A stretch of DNA of 39,993 nt from Lachnospiraceae bacterium (lineage in GTDB: Bacteria; Bacillota; Clostridia; Lachnospirales; Lachnospiraceae): positions 10,501-50,493 of the forward strand of contig JAAVAE010000036.1 of the NCBI GenBank assembly GCA_014804245.1. The letters are read 5' to 3'. Below the pieces are notes generated by a model. That model saw nothing but the letters and a program-made list of their open reading frames with translations, did not search any database and had not been told where the DNA came from. Position 1 is the first letter of the stretch; each line of letters opens with the position of its first letter. This document shows, piece by piece, positions 34,757 through 39,993 of this stretch. A program made the translations under genes and the position numbers.

Positions 34757-35215
34757 ATGGATTATAATCATAACAGCAATCCCTACACTCAGCCGAATAA
34801 TCAATACAATCCAAATAATCAGAACCAGTTTATCCGTAACCCCGGTCAGACTATGGCTCTGATATCGCTGATTCTGGGAATTGCAAGTATCTTTACTATA
34901 TTTACGATCTATCTTCCCCTTATTTTGGGGAGTATTGCCATTGTGTTGGCAATCCTTTCCAAGGGCTACGGGAAAAAGATGCTTGCCACCGCAAAGGCAG
35001 GCATTGGAACCGCTATCGGGGGAATCGCTCTGATTGCCGTGGTTTTCGGATCTGTCATCAGCCTATTCTTATCTTTGAGCGGTGATCAGCTTGTGGAATT
35101 CGGCAGACAGATAGATGAAATGTTTGAACAGCAGACAGGGCAGGATATTGAAGATATTGCCGGTACTTCTTATGAAGAGATTATGAGAACATATTCAGAA
35201 ATGATTGGAAAATAA
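34757..35215 (+). CDS. Small membrane protein, DUF4190-like
   Basis: About 152 residues. A polar Asn/Gln/Tyr/Pro-rich N-terminus (about 1-28) precedes two or three membrane helices (MALISLILGIASIFTIFTIYLPLILGSIAIVLAILSKG and AKAGIGTAIGGIALIAVVFGSVISLFL), the DUF4190 pattern. An acidic C-terminal tail of about 50 residues follows. Its function is unknown. It is first of three plus-strand genes, 14 bases before the metalloprotease-like gene. The ATG at 34757 is preferred; an in-frame GTG at 34748 sits directly on the AGGAA ribosome site. Confidence 0.7.
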   Translation: MDYNHNSNPYTQPNNQYNPNNQNQFIRNPGQTMALISLILGIASIFTIFTIYLPLILGSIAIVLAILSKGYGKKMLATAKAGIGTAIGGIALIAVVFGSVISLFLSLSGDQLVEFGRQIDEMFEQQTGQDIEDIAGTSYEEIMRTYSEMIGK

Positions 35216-35229
35216 AAAGGAGGATTTCT

Positions 35230-35739
35230 ATGAGCAGTATGATGATTGGTAATTCTAATTATATGAATCCGTATACCAGCGGCTATGCCGCAGTCAGGCA
35301 GACGTCTTCCGCAGAAGAGGTCGGAAAGCCCCTTGTCAACCCCGGTGAGTCCACGAAAGTCTCCCCGGGCAGGAAATCATCTCCCGCAGAGTGCGAGACC
35401 TGCAGAAACCGTAAATATCAGGATGGTTCTGATGAAATGGTTTCCTTTAAATCAGCTGCACACATTTCTCCCCAGGCTTCTGCTTCCAGAGTAATGGCCC
35501 ACGAACAGGAACATGTGAGCAATGCGTTCACCAAGGCAGCACAAAAAGGCGGTAAAGTCCTTTCAGCTAACGTCACTTTAAAAACGGCTATCTGCCCGGA
35601 ATGCGGAACAAGCTATGTGGCTGGCGGAACCACCGCTACCAAGATTAAATATCCCAATGAGAGTAATCCCTATACCCAGAACCGCAAATCTTTAGATGCT
35701 GTCTCCGTCATAGGGCGTAATCTGGATATAGCCGTATAA
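35230..35739 (+). CDS. Putative SprA-like zinc metalloprotease-related protein
   Basis: The 169-residue protein has no signal peptide. Residues 45-110 hold CETCRNRKYQDGSDE, then an HExEH-type motif in RVMAHEQEHVSNA (about 93-105), which could bind zinc. A second Cys pair follows in TAICPECGTSYVAGGTT. The pattern resembles SprA-related proteins, whose AHE..H motif is conserved but whose substrate I do not know. The Cys pairs suggest a further metal site. It has AGGAGG nine bases upstream of ATG 35230 and sits between two membrane-protein genes, so a role in membrane or envelope protein handling is possible. Confidence 0.6.
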   Translation: MSSMMIGNSNYMNPYTSGYAAVRQTSSAEEVGKPLVNPGESTKVSPGRKSSPAECETCRNRKYQDGSDEMVSFKSAAHISPQASASRVMAHEQEHVSNAFTKAAQKGGKVLSANVTLKTAICPECGTSYVAGGTTATKIKYPNESNPYTQNRKSLDAVSVIGRNLDIAV

Positions 35740-35842
35740 AACATAGGAGTTTACTGTGAAAAATCAGCTGTCCAGCTGATTTTATCACAGACAAATTTGT
35801 GCTGGCGCCCAAATTTGCGGGCTGTTGGCAACATAGGAGTTT
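35740..35842 (+). repeat. Duplicated translation-start segment flanking a long hairpin
   Basis: The 13-base sequence AACATAGGAGTTT occurs at 35740-35752 and 35830-35842; over 21 bases, including the start codon position, 18 match (GTG in the first, ATG in the second). The first copy is followed by a 7-codon frame starting GTG at 35755 and stopping inside a hairpin. The hairpin (35754-35790) pairs CTGTGA plus AAAATCAGCTG with CAGCTGATTTT plus TCACAG and can end transcription after the SprA-like gene. A direct repeat of CAAATTTG follows. The second copy is the ribosome site of the gene at 35846. Confidence 0.65.
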
Positions 35843-35845
35843 GTT

Positions 35846-36610
35846 ATGAATCAGTATTTATCTTCTGTCAGTCTGAAATCACTGGCAAAGGGGCAATTGC
35901 TTGGAAAGTATGGAACTGTAGTTGGTATCCTTCTCCTTCAGCTTCTCTGCACTGCCCCGATTAACCTTGCAATTTCTACACTTATTGGCACCAACAGTTT
36001 ATTTAGCATCATTTTATATAGCATTGCACAATTTTTATTTGGTTTATTTGCAGGTTATTTTTTTGCCGGTCAATATTATGTCTATTTGAAAATTGCATGC
36101 AATCAAATGCCAATGGTAAGTGACCTCTTCTACTTTTTCAGAGAAGATGCTTCAAAGGTCTTGTACATTCAGGTCGTCCTGTCCGGAGTTTCCACCCTTT
36201 GCTCGCTGCCGTCCTTGATTGCCGGGCACTATGTGAATCTTTCCATGCTAGAGCTGGCGTCCGGTACTCTTGTAACAGATGAGCTTCCAATAAACGGCCC
36301 GCTGTTTTTAACTTATGCCGTACTCTATGTAGCAGGCAGTGCAATCAATATCTATGTGAGGTATATATTGTTTTCACAAGTATTTTACCTGATGCTGGAT
36401 TTCCCGGATTATCCGGCGCCCCAGTTGCTGAAAATGAGCATGCAGTTGATAAAGGGAAGCAGAGCAAGGTGTTTTTACCTCATTGTATCCTTTGTTCCCC
36501 TACTTCTCCTTAGCGTATTTTCCTGCGGAATCGCATTATTATGGATACAGCCTTATATGCAGGCAACCTACGCAAACTTCTATCTGGATTTAATCAAAAA
36601 GAAAAAATAA
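35846..36610 (+). CDS. DUF975 family integral membrane protein
   Basis: The 254-residue protein has about six hydrophobic helices. The C-terminal block GSRARCFYLIVSFVPLLLLSVFSCGIALLWIQPYMQATYANFYLDL is characteristic of DUF975 membrane proteins, common in Clostridia and of unknown function. The N-terminus LKSLAKGQLLGKYGTVVGILLL is also typical. It has a clear AGGAG site before ATG 35846, but a hairpin separates it from the preceding gene, so it may be only partly co-transcribed. It ends facing prfB. Confidence 0.82.
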   Translation: MNQYLSSVSLKSLAKGQLLGKYGTVVGILLLQLLCTAPINLAISTLIGTNSLFSIILYSIAQFLFGLFAGYFFAGQYYVYLKIACNQMPMVSDLFYFFREDASKVLYIQVVLSGVSTLCSLPSLIAGHYVNLSMLELASGTLVTDELPINGPLFLTYAVLYVAGSAINIYVRYILFSQVFYLMLDFPDYPAPQLLKMSMQLIKGSRARCFYLIVSFVPLLLLSVFSCGIALLWIQPYMQATYANFYLDLIKKKK

Positions 36611-36612
36611 TA

Positions 36613-36636
36613 TGCGCCGCAAGGCGCACCATTTTT
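36613..36636 (+). terminator. Intrinsic terminator after the DUF975 gene
   Basis: TGCGCC, GCAA tetraloop, GGCGCA (36613-36628) followed by CCATTTTT. It starts three bases after the stop codon. Confidence 0.8.
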
Positions 36637-36670
36637 AAAGGAGCCGTCATATCAATTTGACGGCTCCTTT
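36637..36670 (-). terminator. Hairpin overlapping the end of prfB
   Basis: Perfect 13-bp arms AAAGGAGCCGTCA (36637-36649) and TGACGGCTCCTTT (36658-36670) with an 8-base loop. The loop contains the prfB stop codon (36652-36654) and one arm encodes its last codons. On the minus strand it ends in TTTAAAAA, so termination may be modest; it may also act on plus-strand transcripts escaping the previous terminator. Confidence 0.65.
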
Positions 36671-37771
36671 ATATTAATCCATTTTAAATATGCATTGACA
36701 AAAAGATCAATTGCTCCATCCATAACGGAATCTACATTTCCGGTCTCAGCGTTTGTTCTATGATCCTTCACCATCGTGTATGGCTGCATGACATAAGAAC
36801 GAATCTGATTTCCCCAGCCAATGTCTTTGATCTCTCCCCGGATATCTGAAAGCTTCTCAGCATTGGCTTCCTTTTTCAACATGTACAGCTTTGCTTTCAG
36901 CATCTGCATTGCTTTATCTTTGTTTTGGAACTGGGAACGCTCATTCTGGCACTGTACCACGATTCCGGTAGGAAGGTGTGTGATACGGATGGCAGAAGAG
37001 GTTTTATTGATATGCTGTCCGCCGGCGCCGCTGCTTCGATAAGTATCGATCCGGAGTTCATCTTCATTGATCTCCACATCCACATCCTCTTCAATATCCG
37101 GCATTACATCCAGCGATACAAAGGAAGTCTGACGCTTTCCCTGTGCATTGAAGGGAGAAATACGCACCAGCCTGTGCACACCTTTCTCAGATTTGAGATA
37201 GCCATAAGCGTTGGTTCCATTTACCTGAAAGGTAACAGACTTGATTCCTGCCTCATCCCCATCCAGATAATCCAGCACTTCCACCGAAAATCCCTTGCGC
37301 TCCGCCCATCTGGTATACATACGATAAAGCATGGAGCACCAGTCGCAGCTTTCTGTGCCGCCTGCCCCTGCATTCAGCTTCAATATGGCATTATACTCAT
37401 CATATTCTTCCGAAAGCAGCGTGCTGATACGGATTTCCTCAAAGGTTGCAATAAATTCGTCCAGTTCTTTTCGGATATCGGCGGCAAGACCAGCGTCCTC
37501 CTCCTCATATCCCATCTCAATCAATGTTTCAATATCCTCATACTGCGTTTCCAATCCTTCCATTGTCTCCACAGTATCTTTTAAGTTTTTCAATTCCTTC
37601 ATCTTCTGGTTGGAAATATCCGGATCATCCCAGAAACCGGGCGCCTCCATTTCCCTTTCCAGTTCTTCAATCTTCTTTGACTTATTTGCTAAGTCAAAGT
37701 GAATCCCTCACTTCCGCTAAAGGGCTTTTATAAGTCTGAAGCTCAGACTTCATCTGATCTAACTCTACCAC
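36652..37771 (-). CDS. prfB: Peptide chain release factor 2 with programmed +1 frameshift
   Basis: RF2 releases peptides at UGA and UAA. The main frame carries the SPF-type anticodon-like motif VRISPFNA and the catalytic GGQ in SSGAGGQHINKTSS. The short first frame starts at GTG 37771 (AGAGGTG upstream) and encodes VELDQMKSELQTYKSPLAEVRDSL. It then meets UGA at 37694-37696 in CTT-TGA-C. Shifting +1 gives DLANKSKKIEELEREMEAPGFWDD, continuous with the main frame. GAGGG upstream of the slippery CTT acts as the stimulator. This is the classical autoregulation: low RF2 favours the shift. The final product is about 372 residues, normal for RF2. Confidence 0.95.
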
Positions 37772-37817
37772 CTAACGTTCACCTCTTTCTCTTTTTAGTT
37801 AATTTTACCATAGCGCC

Positions 37818-37907
37818 AGAAGAATGGCTCCTCGAGCCATTCTTCTTACACAAGACTTAGAATATCTTAAGCAGCGTTCTTTGCTGCTTTAGATATTCTT
37901 CTTGTGT
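37818..37907 (-). terminator. Two strong hairpins between secA and prfB
   Basis: After the secA stop (37910), the minus strand has a long hairpin (37848-37907) pairing ACACAAGA with TCTTGTGT and AATATCT-AAGCAGC with GCTGCTT-AGATATT. A perfect 13-bp hairpin follows (AGAAGAATGGCTC 37818-37830 with 37834-37846). No long T-run follows either, so they may end or stabilise the secA transcript. Confidence 0.6.
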
Positions 37908-37909
37908 TT

Positions 37910-39993
37910 TTATTTACGGCCGCAACATTGTTTGTATTTTTTGCCGCTTCCGCAAGGGCAGGGATCGTTCGGATAAACCTTGGCATTCTCACGCTTCACT
38001 GGTGCTTTTGCCGCGGAGTCATCCTTGTTGGTGCCGGTTACTTTGGCAACCTGTTCTCTCTCCACCTTCTGTTCTACTCTCACATGGAACAGAACCCTGA
38101 CGGTCTCTTCCTTGATGTTCTGGGTCATATCATCGAACATCTCATAACCGCTCAGTTTATACTCCACAAGGGGATCTCTCTGTCCATAGGCCTGGAGACC
38201 GACTCCCTGACGAAGCTGGTCCATATCATCAATATGATCCATCCATTTTCTGTCAATTACCTTAAGGAGAATAACGCGCTCCAGTTCACGGATGGCTTCC
38301 GGTTCAGGAAACTCTGCTTCCTTCGCTTCGTAAAGTTTTACAGCTTCTTCTTTCAGCTGCTGTTTTAATGCATTCTTCTTTGGTGTATTGATTCGTCCTC
38401 TGTTTATAGGTCTTAATGGAATGGTCGGAAGAAGCAGGGTATTGAGTTCCTCCAGATTCCAGTCGTCATAATCTGTATCATCACCGATTACGATATCCAC
38501 ACAATTCTCTGTGATATCTGTGATCATCTTGTAGATGGCATCACGCATGCTCTCGCCATCCAGCACACGCCGCCTTTCTTCATAAATGATTTCCCTCTGT
38601 TCATTCATGACCTGATCATATTCAAGCAGGTTCTTTCTGATTCCATAGTTGTTATTTTCGATTTTCTTTTGTGCAGACTCAATCGCATTACTTAAGGTCT
38701 TATGCTCAATTTCCTGATTTTCAGGAATTCCAAGCGCATTGAACATATTGATCAGACGTTCGGAGCCAAACAGACGCATCAAATCATCTTCCAGGGAAAT
38801 ATAAAACTTGGATACACCCGGATCTCCCTGACGACCGGAACGACCGCGCAGCTGGTTATCGATACGTCTGGATTCATGCCTCTCTGTACCGATGATCCTA
38901 AGTCCTCCTGCTTCCCTTGCCGCATCGTCCAGCTTGATATCTGTACCACGGCCTGCCATGTTGGTGGCAATGGTAACTGCACCATGGATACCTGCATCAG
39001 CTACGATTTCAGCTTCCAACTCGTGGAACTTGGCATTTAAGACTTTATGCGGAATTCCCTGTTTGGTAAGCAACTTGCTAAGTTCCTCTGATGCCTCAAT
39101 GGTAATCGTACCCACCAGTACCGGCTGTCCCTTGGCATGGGCTTCCTTTACCGCCTCTACAATGGCGTAAAGCTTTTCTTTCCTTGTTTTATATACTGCA
39201 TCCTGTAAATCTTTTCTTGCAACAGGTCTGTTCGTTGGTATTTCAATTACGTCCATACCGTAAATGTCACGGAATTCTCTTTCTTCTGTAAGAGCTGTAC
39301 CGGTCATACCAGCCTTCTTTTCAAACTTATTAAAGAAGTTCTGGAAGGTAATGGTTGCCAGCGTCTTGCTCTCTCTCTTGACTTTCACGTGTTCCTTGGC
39401 TTCAATCGCCTGGTGAAGACCGTCAGAATAACGGCGTCCCGGCATGATACGCCCTGTGAACTCGTCTACGATCAACACCTGATCATCCTTGACCACGTAA
39501 TCCTGATCTCTGAACATCAGATTGTTGGCACGCAGCGCCAGTATGATATTATGCTGAATTTCTATATTTTCGGGATCGGCAAGGTTGTCTATCTGGAAGA
39601 ATTTCTCCACCTTATCCACACCCTGTGCTGTCAGATTGACCACCTTGTCCTTTTCATTGACAATGAAATCACCGGTCTCTTCTCTTTCCACGCCCATGAT
39701 GGCATCCATCTTGGATAAGTCCTGCATGTCCTCACCGCGCTTCATCTGCTTGGCAAGAATATCACAGACCTCATAGAGTTTGGTGGATTTGCCGCTTTGT
39801 CCTGATATGATAAGAGGTGTTCTCGCCTCATCGATTAGTACGGAGTCAACCTCATCGATAATTGCATAGTGCAGCGTGCGCAGAACCAACTGTGCCTTAT
39901 AAATGACCATATTGTCTCTCAGATAATCAAAACCGAGTTCATTATTGGTCACGTAGGTAATGTCGCAGTTATAAGCCTCCCGCCGTTCTTCTG
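37910..39993 (-). CDS. secA: Preprotein translocase ATPase SecA, C-terminal part
   Basis: About 694 residues are visible; the N-terminus with Walker A lies beyond the right edge. The frame enters as [28 protein letters not shown], which is SecA DEAD-motor sequence. The [18 protein letters not shown] block follows, then the second motor motifs [12 protein letters not shown] and [18 protein letters not shown]. The scaffold region is next, and the C-terminal zinc motif [13 protein letters not shown] (three or four Cys ligands), which binds SecB or lipids in other species. SecA drives export of unfolded proteins through SecYEG at the membrane. It is next to prfB, a common order in Clostridia. Confidence 0.97.
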   Translation of the reverse strand, partial: EERREAYNCDITYVTNNELGFDYLRDNMVIYKAQLVLRTLHYAIIDEVDSVLIDEARTPLIISGQSGKSTKLYEVCDILAKQMKRGEDMQDLSKMDAIMGVEREETGDFIVNEKDKVVNLTAQGVDKVEKFFQIDNLADPENIEIQHNIILALRANNLMFRDQDYVVKDDQVLIVDEFTGRIMPGRRYSDGLHQAIEAKEHVKVKRESKTLATITFQNFFNKFEKKAGMTGTALTEEREFRDIYGMDVIEIPTNRPVARKDLQDAVYKTRKEKLYAIVEAVKEAHAKGQPVLVGTITIEASEELSKLLTKQGIPHKVLNAKFHELEAEIVADAGIHGAVTIATNMAGRGTDIKLDDAAREAGGLRIIGTERHESRRIDNQLRGRSGRQGDPGVSKFYISLEDDLMRLFGSERLINMFNALGIPENQEIEHKTLSNAIESAQKKIENNNYGIRKNLLEYDQVMNEQREIIYEERRRVLDGESMRDAIYKMITDITENCVDIVIGDDTDYDDWNLEELNTLLLPTIPLRPINRGRINTPKKNALKQQLKEEAVKLYEAKEAEFPEPEAIRELERVILLKVIDRKWMDHIDDMDQLRQGVGLQAYGQRDPLVEYKLSGYEMFDDMTQNIKEETVRVLFHVRVEQKVEREQVAKVTGTNKDDSAAKAPVKRENAKVYPNDPCPCGSGKKYKQCCGRK

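Overview
The window looks like a gut-type Clostridia genome, most likely Lachnospiraceae. The grounds are moderate AT content, strong Shine-Dalgarno sites, several lipoprotein-type ABC binding proteins, two sugar ABC importers without their own ATPase, a YesM/YesN-type two-component system and a Firmicutes-type UvrA paralog. This is inference from gene content; no rRNA or other marker is present. Most genes lie on the minus strand. The exceptions are a regulator (8009-8956), a zinc-ribbon membrane protein (22343-23632) and a three-gene membrane/metalloprotease-like cluster (34757-36610).

Region 1 (1-4700) is an accessory island. It holds a BlaR1/BlaI-type regulatory pair with a double dyad operator, then two co-directional type III toxin-antitoxin loci that flank a broken UvrA paralog. 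Each type III locus has a promoter, a 5' hairpin at the predicted transcription start, tandem RNA repeats whose stems covary between copies, an intrinsic attenuator, and a toxin gene (TenpN/CptN-like at 747-1130, ToxN/AbiQ-like at 3953-4482). The RNA parts look intact. The ToxN-like toxin is frameshifted, the TenpN-like toxin seems to lack its C-terminus, and the UvrA paralog carries two lesions.

Region 2 (4742-13430) is carbohydrate metabolism. It contains a large cytoplasmic presumptive glycoside hydrolase divergent from an ArsR-type regulator with a large sensor domain, and an operon of binding protein, two permeases and a GH43 glycosidase. The operon is preceded by a 20-bp perfect palindrome and has a terminator-like attenuator after the binding-protein gene.

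Region 3 (13434-18836) is a five-gene peptide/nickel-type ABC importer in the order binding protein, ATPase, ATPase, permease, permease. Region 4 (19065-23632) has tex, then an 877-base gap filled by two adjacent long imperfect inverted-repeat elements (about 329 and 365 bp, each with central hairpins), then a zinc-ribbon membrane protein whose start abuts the second element.

Region 5 (23782-34484) is a second carbohydrate module: MFS transporter, YesM-like kinase, YesN-like AraC-type regulator, LplA/LplB/LplC-type importer, a CE1-like esterase carrying a frameshifting deletion, and a serine hydrolase of the beta-lactamase fold. The layout suggests sensing, import and de-esterification of a substituted oligosaccharide. 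Region 6 (34757-39993) has the small plus-strand membrane/metalloprotease-like cluster, prfB with its programmed +1 frameshift, and the 3' part of secA, which runs off the window.
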